Under the pieces are notes generated by a model. The model had not been told where the DNA came from. It did not search any database and worked only from the letters and a program-made list of their open reading frames with translations. Position numbers and translations under genes: made by a program. Below, one piece after another: positions 1 through 7,011 of a stretch of 9,909 nucleotides of DNA; positions within the stretch are counted from its first letter, which is position 1, and each line of letters starts with the position of its first letter. This DNA comes from Gammaproteobacteria bacterium (GTDB taxonomy: Bacteria > Pseudomonadota > Gammaproteobacteria > Porifericomitales > Porifericomitaceae), in NCBI GenBank assembly GCA_028817255.1, contig JAPPQA010000022.1, positions 1-9,909 of the forward strand. The letters run 5' to 3'.

Positions 1-283
1 TAGCGGGCGGCGGCGCGGCAGGCGGCGGCGCGGCGGCGGCGCCGGCGCCGGCGTCGTCGAGCCGGGCGATGAGTTCCTGGCTGTTCACCGCCTCGCCCTC
101 CTGCTTCAGGATCTCGGCGAGCACGCCGTCGGCGGGCGCCGGGATCTCCAGGGTGACCTTGTCCGTCTCAAGGTCCACCAGGTTGTCCCCGCGGCGCACC
201 GGCTGGCCCACCTGCAAATGCCAGGCCAGCAGCCGGGCCTCGCTCACCGATTCGGCCAGCGCCGGGACTTTGATCTCGTGCAT
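1..283 (-). CDS. sucB: Dihydrolipoamide succinyltransferase (E2 of 2-oxoglutarate dehydrogenase), N-terminal part, truncated by window edge
   Basis: The first 94 codons of the E2 core subunit of the cytoplasmic 2-oxoglutarate dehydrogenase complex are present. The full enzyme transfers the succinyl group from E1 to CoA by way of a lipoyl arm. The visible protein begins MHEIKVPALAESVSEA and is one lipoyl domain. The lipoylation motif DLETDKVTLEIPA puts the modified lysine at residue 42. After about residue 78 it enters an Ala/Pro-rich flexible linker, which explains the GCC/GCG repeats at positions 1-55. The E3-binding and catalytic acyltransferase domains lie outside the window. The start ATG (283-281) fits the family N-terminus and overlaps the TGA of an unrelated frame; I see no good Shine-Dalgarno sequence. 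It lies 55 bases downstream of sucA on the same strand and is probably co-transcribed with it. An E2 of pyruvate dehydrogenase is the alternative, but the lipoyl sequence and the neighbouring sucA make SucB much more likely. Confidence 0.95.
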   Translation of the reverse strand, partial: MHEIKVPALAESVSEARLLAWHLQVGQPVRRGDNLVDLETDKVTLEIPAPADGVLAEILKQEGEAVNSQELIARLDDAGAGAAAAPPPAAPPPA

Positions 284-338
284 CACGCGGAATGCCCCGG
301 GGAACGCGCCAAAGGGAGGGACGGCTGGCGGCTGCGGT

Positions 339-3125
339 TCATGCGGATTTTCTCTGCCTTTCCCCGGAGCGATCCGTGGGGTCGGAGGTTTGCAGGGCCA
401 TGGCGACGAGCCGCTGCTGCTGCTCCAGGTGCAACGCCCGCGAGCCGCCCGCCGGCGCCGCCGAGCAGCGGCGGCCCGCGTACAGCAGTTTCTGGCGGGC
501 CTTCAAACAGCCCCGCAAGGCCCAGGGCGACTGCATGTAGCTCCACATCCCCTGGTTCTCCGGCTCTTCCTGCGCCCAGGTAATTTCCCTGGCCTGCGGA
601 TAACGGCGCAACAGTTGCCGCAGCTCCCGTTCCGGGAAGGGATAGAGCTGCTCGATGCGCAGGATGGCGGTATCCTGAAGCTCTGCCTGCCGCCGCGCCT
701 GCAACAGGTCGTAATACACTTTGCCGGAACAGAGGATCAGCCGGCGCACCGCGTCGGGGTTCAGCTCGTCGCGTTCGTCGAATACGGCGCAAAAGCCGGT
801 GTCGGCGAATTCCTCCACCGGCGAGGCGGAAAGTTGTTGGCGCAACAGGCTCTTGGGAGTCAGCACGATCAGGGGCTTGCGGTAGGGGCGGAGCATCTGC
901 CGCCGCAACAGGTGGAACATCTGCGCCGCCTGGCTGGGCATGCATACCTGCATGTTTTCCTCCGCGCACAATTGCAGCAGGCGCTCCGGGCGCGCCGAGG
1001 AATGTTCCGGCCCCTGGCCGTCGTAGCCGTGCGGCAGGAATACGGTCAGGCCGCACAGCCGGGCCCATTTCGCCTCGCAGGAGCTGAGGAACTGATCGAA
1101 GATCACCTGCGCCCCGTTGGCGAAATCCCCGAACTGCGCCTCCCATATCACCAGGGCATTCGGCTCGGCGCTGCTGTAGCCGTACTCGAAGGCCAGCACG
1201 GCCTCCTCGGAGAGGGTGGAGTCTATGGTCAGAAACGACGCCTGTTCGGGGTGCACATGCTGCAACGGCAGGTGCTTCCTGCCGGTTTCCTGGTCGTACA
1301 GCACGGCGTGGCGGTGGAAGAAGGTGCCGCGGCCGCAGTCCTGCCCCGAGATGCGCACGGAGAAGCCCTGCTCCACCAAGGAGGCGCAAGCCAGGGCCTC
1401 GGCAAAGCCCCAGTCGGCAGGGGCTTCGCCCGCGCTCATGCGCCGCCGACCGTTCATGATGCGGGCGACGCTGGGGTGCAGCCGGAAGCCCTCGGGGGCG
1501 GCGGCGAGGCGCTCGCCGAGGCGGGCGATGTCGGAGCGGGACAGGCGCGTATCCGCGGGCGCGTCCCAGCGGGTGCCGCGGAAAGGTTGGAAATTGATGC
1601 GAAACTCGGGATCGCCGTCCTCTTCCGTGGTCTTGGGGCCGGGGCGGTTTTCTTCCAGAGAACGGGTATATTCCTCGGCCATCCGGGCCGGCTCCGCGGG
1701 CTCGATCACTCCTTGCGAAACCAGAAGCTCGGCGTAGCGATGGGCCGCGTCGGGGTGCTGGCGGATGCGCCGATACATGATCGGTTGCGTGACGGCCGGT
1801 TCGTCCGCCTCGCTGTGGCCGTGCCGGCGATAGCAAACGATGTCTATGACCACGTCCTTGCTGAACGCCATGCGAAATTCCAGGGCCAGGAGGCCGGCAA
1901 AGATCAGCGACTCGATATCGTCGGCGTTGACGTGGAATACCGGCGCCTGCACCATCTTGGCCACGTCCGTGCAATAGAGCGTGGAGCGAGCGTCCAGAGG
2001 GTCGCTGGTGGTAAAGCCGATCTGGTTGTTGACGATGATGTGCACGGTGCCCCCGGTGGCGTAGCCGCGCGCCTGCGACAAATTGAAGGTCTCCGCCACC
2101 ACGCCCTGGCCGGCAAAGGCCGCATCGCCATGGATCAGGACCGGGAGCACTTGGCCGCGGACGATATCGCCGCGGCGGTCCTGGCGCGCCCGCACCGAAC
2201 CCTCGACCACCGGCCCGATGATCTCCAGGTGCGAGGGGTTGAAGGCCAGCGTCAGGTGCACGGACGACTCCGGCAATCGCACATCGGCCGAGTACCCCAT
2301 GTGATACTTGACGTCCCCGGAGCCGCCATCCGAGCGCGCGCCAAGGTCCTCGAACTCCTGGAACAGCTCTTGCGGCGACTTGCCCAGCGCGTTGACCAAC
2401 ACATTCAGGCGCCCCCGGTGCGCCATGCCGATGACGAACTCCCGCGTGCCGTGCTCGGTGCCGGAGCGGGCGATCAATTGATGCAGCAGCGGGATCAGGC
2501 TCTCCCCCCCCTCCAGGGAAAAGCGCTTCTGCCCCACATACCTGTTGTGCAGATATTGCTCCAGGGTCCGGGCGCGCACCAGTTCTTTCAGGATGCGCCG
2601 CCGCTCCTCGGGGGAGAACTCGCGGCGGCCGCGGCAGCGTTCCAGCCGCTCCTGGATCCACCGTTTCTGCGCGGTCTCGGTGATGTGCATGTACTCGGCG
2701 CCGATATTGTCGCAATAGGTCTGCTGCACGATCTCGCAGATCTCGCGCAACGTCGTCCGGTCGGGGCCGAACAGGGAACCCGTGTCGAACACGGTGTCCA
2801 TATCCTTTTCCGTGAAGCCGTAATAGCCGGGATGCAACTCTTGCACGTCCGGGCGCTCGTGCTGCTGCAGGGGGTCCAGTTGCGCCTGCCGGTGACCGCG
2901 AAACCGGTGCGAGTTGATCAATTGCAGCACGCGGGACTGCTGGTCCGCATCCACCGCCGCCCCGGTGCGCCTGCCCGCCGCCGCCGGCGCGCCGCCGGCC
3001 AGGCCGCGAAAGAACTCGCGCCATGCGGGCGCCAGGCTGCCGGGGTCGCGCTGGAAGGCCTCCTGCAAATCCTGCAGGTAGGCGCGGTTGCCCCCGCTCA
3101 GACAGTCGTTCGCGTTGTCGGACAT
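339..3125 (-). CDS. sucA: 2-oxoglutarate dehydrogenase E1 component (thiamine diphosphate-dependent)
   Basis: A complete 928-residue E1 (E. coli SucA is about 933) decarboxylates 2-oxoglutarate and passes the succinyl group to the E2 lipoyl arm in the TCA cycle. The N-terminus (residues 1-42, with AYLQDLQEAF and AWREFFRGL) matches the family's E2-interaction segment and supports the ATG at 3125-3123. Family motifs follow in order: GMAHRGRLNVLVN (233-245), KYHMG (273-277) and NPSHLEI (296-302), which carry conserved histidines. The ThDP/Mg segment runs from GDAAFAGQG (333-341) to NNQIGF (366-371), then CYRRHGHSEADEP (431-443). The transketolase-like pyrimidine domain has GQDCGRGTFFHRH (594-606), SEEAVLAFEYGYS (639-651), HGYDGQGPEHSSAR (699-712) and QEEPENQGMW (852-861). 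About 18 C-terminal residues extend past the E. coli end. The Shine-Dalgarno sequence is weak. No frameshift or missing motif is visible. Confidence 0.98.
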   Translation of the reverse strand: MSDNANDCLSGGNRAYLQDLQEAFQRDPGSLAPAWREFFRGLAGGAPAAAGRRTGAAVDADQQSRVLQLINSHRFRGHRQAQLDPLQQHERPDVQELHPGYYGFTEKDMDTVFDTGSLFGPDRTTLREICEIVQQTYCDNIGAEYMHITETAQKRWIQERLERCRGRREFSPEERRRILKELVRARTLEQYLHNRYVGQKRFSLEGGESLIPLLHQLIARSGTEHGTREFVIGMAHRGRLNVLVNALGKSPQELFQEFEDLGARSDGGSGDVKYHMGYSADVRLPESSVHLTLAFNPSHLEIIGPVVEGSVRARQDRRGDIVRGQVLPVLIHGDAAFAGQGVVAETFNLSQARGYATGGTVHIIVNNQIGFTTSDPLDARSTLYCTDVAKMVQAPVFHVNADDIESLIFAGLLALEFRMAFSKDVVIDIVCYRRHGHSEADEPAVTQPIMYRRIRQHPDAAHRYAELLVSQGVIEPAEPARMAEEYTRSLEENRPGPKTTEEDGDPEFRINFQPFRGTRWDAPADTRLSRSDIARLGERLAAAPEGFRLHPSVARIMNGRRRMSAGEAPADWGFAEALACASLVEQGFSVRISGQDCGRGTFFHRHAVLYDQETGRKHLPLQHVHPEQASFLTIDSTLSEEAVLAFEYGYSSAEPNALVIWEAQFGDFANGAQVIFDQFLSSCEAKWARLCGLTVFLPHGYDGQGPEHSSARPERLLQLCAEENMQVCMPSQAAQMFHLLRRQMLRPYRKPLIVLTPKSLLRQQLSASPVEEFADTGFCAVFDERDELNPDAVRRLILCSGKVYYDLLQARRQAELQDTAILRIEQLYPFPERELRQLLRRYPQAREITWAQEEPENQGMWSYMQSPWALRGCLKARQKLLYAGRRCSAAPAGGSRALHLEQQQRLVAMALQTSDPTDRSGERQRKSA

Positions 3126-3180
3126 GAGTCTTTGCCGCTGTTCGTTTGCCGCTTCCCGGCGGCGCCGCTTCCTGGCGGCG

Positions 3181-3216
3181 GGCCATCGTTGCCGGATTGC
3201 GCGGGCGCAACGGGCC
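3181..3216 (-). promoter_or_regulatory. Stem-loop in the presumed sucA 5' leader
   Basis: GGCC (3181-3184) and CGTTGC (3187-3192) can pair with GCAACG (3207-3212) and GGCC (3213-3216), giving about ten base pairs with a two-base bulge and a 14-base loop. A second, mutually exclusive pairing exists: TTGCGC (3197-3202) with GCGCAA (3205-3210), though its loop is very tight. The structure ends about 56 bases upstream of the sucA start. It could be a leader element controlling sucA or a chance dyad in GC-rich DNA. No known riboswitch is recognised. Confidence 0.3.
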
Positions 3217-3273
3217 TCGCGCCAAATCCGCGAAAATTCGCTTGCCTTTGCGACCGTCCCCTCATACGGATGC

Positions 3274-3303
3274 AGTGTATTCCATTCCCGCCGGGCAGGT
3301 AAA
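3274..3303 (-). promoter_or_regulatory. Possible sigma-70 promoter for sucA
   Basis: Read on the minus strand, TTTACC (3303-3298) and TACACT (3279-3274) are separated by 18 bases. Each matches the sigma-70 consensus hexamer at four of six positions. This is one of the few AT-richer patches in the 300-base intergenic region. Transcription from here would give a leader of about 140 bases before the sucA ATG. The match is modest and unsupported by any other signal. Confidence 0.25.
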
Positions 3304-3406
3304 GAAAAAAGGCGCAGTCAAGGACGCGGGGCGGACGGGGCCCCGGCGCCCGGGCGGCCGCTGCCGCCAGGCACGGACGGGCAACGCCCCGCCGCCGCCG
3401 GCGCCT

Positions 3407-3418
3407 TTGTAATACAAT
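3407..3418 (+). promoter_or_regulatory. Putative -10 element for tRNA-Leu (and perhaps tig)
   Basis: TACAAT at 3413-3418 matches the sigma-70 -10 consensus at five of six positions. It ends eight bases before the mature tRNA 5' end, so the transcript would start only one or two bases upstream of it. The stretch between the box and the tRNA (GCGGGAAC) is GC-rich, as is common for stringently controlled stable-RNA promoters. No recognisable -35 lies 16-18 bases upstream. The -10 sits inside a perfect short dyad, TTGTA-A-TACAA (3407-3417), which may be coincidence. Confidence 0.35.
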
Positions 3419-3426
3419 GCGGGAAC

Positions 3427-3511
3427 GCGAAAGTGGCGGAATTGGAAGACGCGCCGGCTTTAGGTGCCGGTGGGGCAACCCGTGAGAGTTCGAATCTCTC
3501 CTTTCGCACCA
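3427..3511 (+). tRNA. tRNA-Leu, anticodon UAG
   Basis: The cloverleaf folds completely. The acceptor stem GCGAAAG (3427-3433) pairs with CTTTCGC (3501-3507). The D arm has GCG/CGC stems around AATTGGAAGA. The anticodon stem CCGGC (3454-3458) pairs with GCCGG (3466-3470) around the loop TTTAGGT, placing anticodon TAG at 3461-3463. A long variable arm, TGGGGCAACCCGT (3471-3483), identifies a class II tRNA. The T arm is GAGAG-TTCGAAT-CTCTC (3484-3500). The discriminator A is at 3508 and CCA is encoded at 3509-3511. The anticodon, long variable arm and A73 together indicate leucine; it reads CUA and probably other CUN codons. It lies 65 bases before tig on the same strand. Confidence 0.98.
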
Positions 3512-3537
3512 GGCCCAGGCGTGCCGCCGCCCGGGCC
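3512..3537 (+). other. GC-rich hairpin immediately 3' of tRNA-Leu
   Basis: GGCCC (3512-3516) can pair with GGGCC (3533-3537), starting at the first base after the encoded CCA. There is no T tract after it, so it does not look like an intrinsic terminator. It could mark a processing or attenuation point between the tRNA and tig, or be chance pairing in GC-rich DNA. Confidence 0.25.
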
Positions 3538-3576
3538 GGCAGGCAGGCATGATTCAGGGAGCGCGCCGCGGCGCCG

Positions 3577-4839
3577 ATGAAAGTAACGATCGAAAAGGAG
3601 GGGCGTCTCGGGCGCCGGGTAAAGGTGCGGGTCCCCGCGGAACGGCTCGCCTCCGAGGTCGAGGCGCGCCTGCAAAAGCTGTCCCGCACCGCCCGCGTAC
3701 AAGGGTTTCGCAAGGGGAAGGCGCCCCCGCATATCATGCGCCTGCACTACGGCGACTCCGTGCGGCGCAAGGCCACCGAAGAGCTGGTGCGCGAAACCCT
3801 GCAACAGGCGCTGGAGCAGGCCGAGCTGCGCCCCGTCCATACGCCCCAGGTCGAATTGGACGCAGGCGGCACGGAGGAATTGCGCTACACCGCCGTCTTC
3901 GACATCCTGCCCGAGATCAAGCTGCGGCCGTTGCAGACGCTGACCCTGGAAAATCCGCAATGCGCGATTAACGAAGAGGATATAGACCGCAGCGTGACGG
4001 CCCTGCGTCGCCACCGGCAACGGCTGGAACCGTTGGCGCGGCCGGCACAGGCCGGCGACATCGTAGAATTCGATTACCGCCTGCAGGCGCCGGACGGCAG
4101 CGAGGCAAAACAGAACCAGGCGCAATGGCGGACGCAGCGGGTGGAACTGGGCCAGGACGGCGGCCTGCCGGCGAACCTGAACGAGGGCTTGCTGGGGCTG
4201 CGGGCGGAGGAAACGCGGCTGCTGCATCTCCGGCAACCGGGGGCGGCCGCCGACGCGCAAGCGCTGCCTTGCCAGGTGCGGGTCCGGGGCGTATTCCGCG
4301 GGGTACTGCCGGAAATTGACGAGGACTTCTGCCGCGCGCTGGGGGTAACCGAGGGCGGGTTGCCGGCGTTGCGCCGCGAGGTGCGCCGCAACCTGGAACT
4401 GGAGAAGCAACACCGGCTGCGCGGCCTGCTGTGGCGAAACGCATGCCGCGCTCTGGTCGAGGCGCACGAATTCGACGTACCCGAGTCGCTGGTCCGGCGC
4501 GAGACGGAACGCGGGCTGGCCCTGGGAATAGCCCCGAAAGATGCCGAACAACAGGCGCGACTACAGGTGCGCGAACAGTTGATCGTAGGCGAGATCGTGC
4601 GCCGGCAGGGGCTGCGCCCCGCCCCGGAGCGGGTCCGAGCCCTCCTGGAACAGGCCGCGGCCGGCCACCGCGACCCGCATTCCGTGATCGAGTGGCATTA
4701 CGCGGACCCGCGCCGCCTGCGGCAATTCGAATCCATGGCCCTGGAAGAGGCAATCGTCGCCCTGTTGCTGGACCAGGCCCGGGTCCGCGAGGTCCAGGTG
4801 GATTACGCGCTTCTGACAAACCCGGGCGGTTCGGGTTAA
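3577..4839 (+). CDS. tig: Trigger factor, ribosome-associated chaperone
   Basis: This 420-residue cytoplasmic chaperone (E. coli Tig 432) docks at the ribosome exit tunnel and shields nascent chains. The ribosome-binding domain spans about residues 1-115, with the signature GFRKGKAP at 43-50. The middle FKBP-like prolyl isomerase domain (about 157-242) begins GDIVEFDYRLQAPDG but is divergent. The region that in E. coli carries the GFEDG and FPEEY aromatics reads LPANLNEGLLG and LRQPGAAAD here. The C-terminal chaperone arms (about 244-420) open with LPEIDEDFCRALGV and include DVPESLVRRE. The ATG start is chosen because MKVTIEKEGRLGRRV matches the family N-terminus; the nearest purine-rich site, AGGGAG (3556-3561), is 15 bases away and so not ideal. 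It is the first gene of the tig-clpP-clpX-lon run and may be co-transcribed with the tRNA. Confidence 0.97.
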   Translation: MKVTIEKEGRLGRRVKVRVPAERLASEVEARLQKLSRTARVQGFRKGKAPPHIMRLHYGDSVRRKATEELVRETLQQALEQAELRPVHTPQVELDAGGTEELRYTAVFDILPEIKLRPLQTLTLENPQCAINEEDIDRSVTALRRHRQRLEPLARPAQAGDIVEFDYRLQAPDGSEAKQNQAQWRTQRVELGQDGGLPANLNEGLLGLRAEETRLLHLRQPGAAADAQALPCQVRVRGVFRGVLPEIDEDFCRALGVTEGGLPALRREVRRNLELEKQHRLRGLLWRNACRALVEAHEFDVPESLVRRETERGLALGIAPKDAEQQARLQVREQLIVGEIVRRQGLRPAPERVRALLEQAAAGHRDPHSVIEWHYADPRRLRQFESMALEEAIVALLLDQARVREVQVDYALLTNPGGSG

Positions 4840-4917
4840 GATGCGCCCCTGGCGGCCACAGGGCCAAAGAGAACGCCGCACAAGAACCGATTCAACTCAG
4901 GGCGCGGAGGCTACGCG

Positions 4918-5556
4918 ATGAACGATTCCATGGGATGCGATATGGCGCCCCGCGGACTGAACCTGGTCCCGATGGTGGTGGAGCAGACGCCGCGCGGGGA
5001 GCGCGCCTACGACATTTACTCCCGCCTGCTCAAGGAGCGGGTGGTCTTTTTAGTAGGCCCCGTCGAGGACCATGCCGCCAACCTGATCATCGCGCAGCTG
5101 CTGTTCCTGGAATCCGAGAACCCCGACAAGGAGATCTACCTGTACATCAACTCGCCGGGGGGCTCCATCTCCGCCGGACTCGCCATCTACGACACCATGC
5201 AGTTCGTCAAGCCCCACATCAGCACCATGTGCGTGGGCCAGGCCGCCAGCATGGGCGCGTTGCTGCTGGCAGGCGGCCAGCAGGGCAAGAGGTATTGCCT
5301 GCCGCACTCCCGCCTGATGATCCACCAACCCCTGGGCGGCTTCCAGGGGCAGGCTACCGATGTGGACATCCATGCCCGCGAGATCCTCCGGGCCAAGGAG
5401 CGCATCCAGGAAATCCTGGTGCGGCACACGGGCCAAAACCTCGAGATCATTCGCCGCGACACCGAGCGCGATTGCTTTATGGGGGCGGAAGAGGCGCGGG
5501 AATACGGCTTGGTGGACAAAGTGTTGACGCGGCGCGAAAAGAGCGAAAAGCAATAA
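4918..5556 (+). CDS. clpP: ATP-dependent Clp protease proteolytic subunit ClpP
   Basis: ClpP is a serine peptidase that forms a two-ring, 14-subunit chamber and degrades proteins fed in by ClpX or ClpA. The 212 residues compare with 207 in E. coli. The catalytic triad falls at E. coli precursor numbering: Ser111 in GQAASMGALLL, His136 in SRLMIHQPLGG, and Asp185 in DTERDCFMG. The N-terminus has a short propeptide; NLVPMV begins at residue 15, the same position as mature E. coli ALVPMV, so a 14-residue propeptide is likely removed autocatalytically. The start at 4918 is supported by GGAGG (4906-4910) with seven bases of spacing, over in-frame ATGs at codons 5 and 9. It lies 78 bases after tig and 105 bases before clpX, its unfoldase partner. 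Confidence 0.98.
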   Translation: MNDSMGCDMAPRGLNLVPMVVEQTPRGERAYDIYSRLLKERVVFLVGPVEDHAANLIIAQLLFLESENPDKEIYLYINSPGGSISAGLAIYDTMQFVKPHISTMCVGQAASMGALLLAGGQQGKRYCLPHSRLMIHQPLGGFQGQATDVDIHAREILRAKERIQEILVRHTGQNLEIIRRDTERDCFMGAEEAREYGLVDKVLTRREKSEKQ

Positions 5557-5613
5557 TGCGCCCCCGGCCTCTCCGCCGAATGCGCCAGTCTTCCGTATGT
5601 CCGGGCCTGAATA

Positions 5614-5622
5614 TGCTATTAT
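5614..5622 (+). promoter_or_regulatory. Extended -10 promoter upstream of clpX
   Basis: TGCTATTAT matches the extended -10 pattern (TGn followed by a TATAAT-like box) at eight informative positions out of nine-base context; the box TATTAT (5617-5622) differs from consensus at one position. No good -35 lies upstream, which is usual for extended -10 promoters. Transcription would begin near 5629, giving clpX a leader of about 33 bases and excluding the in-frame GTG at 5623 as a start on this transcript. It would allow clpX to be expressed independently of clpP. Confidence 0.45.
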
Positions 5623-5661
5623 GTGGGTAACGTCCAGGGAGAAAACTGCGGGCACTGCGAC

Positions 5662-6951
5662 ATGAGTGACGGCAACTCAGGCAAAGGAATCAGGAAAAAC
5701 GACCGCCTATTGTACTGCTCGTTCTGCGGCAAGAGCCAGCACGAGGTGCGTAAGTTGATCGCGGGGCCGAATGTCTTTATCTGCGACGAATGCGTCGGCT
5801 TGTGCAACGATATCATCCGCGAAGAGAACGAAGAGAAATCGCCGTTAAACAAGGGCAATACTCTTCCCAAGCCCCGCGAGATAAAAAAGATCCTGGACGA
5901 GTACGTGATCGGCCAGGAGGAAGCCAAAAAAATCCTCTCGGTAGCGGTTTACAACCACTACAAGCGCATGGAACAGGGGGTCAATCGCCCTCCCGACGTC
6001 GAGATCGCCAAGAGCAACGTGCTGTTGATCGGCCCCACCGGCAGCGGCAAAACCCTGCTGGCGGAGACGCTGGCCCGGTTGCTGAATGTCCCTTTCACCA
6101 TCGCCGACGCTACGACCCTGACGGAAGCCGGGTATGTAGGGGAAGACGTGGAGAACATCATCCAGAAGTTGCTGCAGAAGTGCGACTACGATGTCGAAAA
6201 GGCGCAAACCGGCATCGTATATATAGACGAGATCGACAAGATCTCCCGCAAATCGGACAACCCCTCCATCACCCGGGATGTGTCCGGCGAGGGGGTGCAA
6301 CAGGCGCTGTTGAAACTGATCGAGGGCACGGTCGCGGCCGTGCCGCCGCAGGGGGGGCGCAAGCACCCGCAACAGGAATTCCTGCAAGTGAACACGGCGA
6401 ACATTCTGTTCATCTGCGGCGGCGCCTTTGCGGGGCTGGACAAGATCATTCAGGAGCGCTCCGAGAAGAGCGGGATCGGCTTCGTCGCCGAGGTAAAGGG
6501 AGAATCGCAAAGGAAGACCGCCGCCAAGATCCTGGCTACCACGGAGCCGGGAGACCTGATCAAATACGGGCTGATCCCGGAGTTCGTGGGACGCCTGCCA
6601 GTCGTCGCCGTGCTCCAGGAGCTGGAAGAATCCCAGCTGGTGCGCATCCTGATCGAACCGCGCAACGCGCTGACCCGGCAGTACTCGAAGTTGTTCGAGA
6701 TGGAGGGTTCCGAGATCGAGTTCCGGGAGGAGGCGCTGCGGGAGGTGGCGCACCGGGCCATGGAACGCAAGACCGGCGCCCGCGGTCTGCGCTCCATACT
6801 TGAAACCGCCCTGCTCGACACCATGTATGAATTGCCGTCACTGAACAAAGTGTCGCGGGTACTGGTGGACGCCGCCGCGATCCGCGGGGAATCCCCGCCA
6901 CTGCTGATCTACCATGGCGGCGGCAACATCCAGCAGGCAGCGTCGGACTAG
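5662..6951 (+). CDS. clpX: ATP-dependent Clp protease ATP-binding subunit ClpX
   Basis: ClpX is an AAA+ unfoldase that recognises tagged or native substrates and threads them into ClpP. The 429 residues compare with 424 in E. coli. The N-terminal zinc-binding domain has Cys19, Cys22, Cys41 and Cys44. Walker A GPTGSGKT is at 124-131, the pore loop GYVG at 157-160, and Walker B IVYIDEID at 185-192. The RKH loop is at 233-235, the ClpP-docking IGF loop at 272-274, and the sensor-2 region GARGLRS at 372-378. I chose the ATG at 5662 because MSDGNSGKG... leads into LLYCSFCGKSQ as in E. coli. An in-frame GTG at 5623 would add 13 residues but overlaps the putative -10. No close Shine-Dalgarno sequence is visible; AGGGAG (5636-5641) is 20 bases away. 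All functional loops are intact. Confidence 0.98.
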   Translation: MSDGNSGKGIRKNDRLLYCSFCGKSQHEVRKLIAGPNVFICDECVGLCNDIIREENEEKSPLNKGNTLPKPREIKKILDEYVIGQEEAKKILSVAVYNHYKRMEQGVNRPPDVEIAKSNVLLIGPTGSGKTLLAETLARLLNVPFTIADATTLTEAGYVGEDVENIIQKLLQKCDYDVEKAQTGIVYIDEIDKISRKSDNPSITRDVSGEGVQQALLKLIEGTVAAVPPQGGRKHPQQEFLQVNTANILFICGGAFAGLDKIIQERSEKSGIGFVAEVKGESQRKTAAKILATTEPGDLIKYGLIPEFVGRLPVVAVLQELEESQLVRILIEPRNALTRQYSKLFEMEGSEIEFREEALREVAHRAMERKTGARGLRSILETALLDTMYELPSLNKVSRVLVDAAAIRGESPPLLIYHGGGNIQQAASD

Positions 6952-6985
6952 GACCGTTGCCCCGGGGATACGGACGGGAACGGAA

Positions 6986-7004
6986 ATGCTAAAGCATAAG
7001 GAGG
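6986..7004 (+). promoter_or_regulatory. Dyad abutting the lon Shine-Dalgarno sequence
   Basis: ATGCT (6986-6990) and AGCAT (6993-6997) form a short dyad directly before a consensus ribosome binding site, AAGGAGG (6998-7004), which is seven bases from the lon ATG. The Shine-Dalgarno sequence is the strongest in the window. The dyad would need its inner pair open to make a loop, so the hairpin is weak; an effect on lon translation is only a possibility. I found no clear sigma-32 promoter in the 60-base clpX-lon gap. Confidence 0.35.
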
Positions 7005-7011
7005 CAACCGA

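Noticed and set aside
283..3225. A 980-codon minus-strand frame overlapping sucA in another register
   Set aside because: sucA in the neighbouring frame has every E1 motif; this frame translates to Arg/Pro/Gly/Ala-rich sequence typical of a shadow frame in GC-rich genes.
69..3302. A 1077-codon open frame on the plus strand opposite sucA
   Set aside because: It is in exact codon register with sucA on the other strand, so it stays open simply because sucA uses no TTA, CTA or TCA codons, as expected in high-GC DNA. Its translation is low complexity and resembles no family I know.
3301..3311. T-rich tract on the minus strand, considered as an intrinsic terminator
   Set aside because: No gene on the minus strand lies upstream of it, and no compact hairpin directly precedes it. 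It lies between the tRNA promoter and the possible sucA promoter.
4847..4863. CCCTG/CAGGG dyad between tig and clpP as a terminator
   Set aside because: It has a five-base stem without a T tract, too weak to call.
5623..5661. GTG at 5623 as the clpX start
   Set aside because: The added 13 residues have no counterpart in E. coli ClpX and the codon overlaps the putative -10 box; the ATG at 5662 fits the family.
6952..7011. Heat-shock (sigma-32) promoter upstream of lon
   Set aside because: CCCCGGGGAT resembles part of the -10 class, but no CTTGAA-like -35 is found at the right distance.
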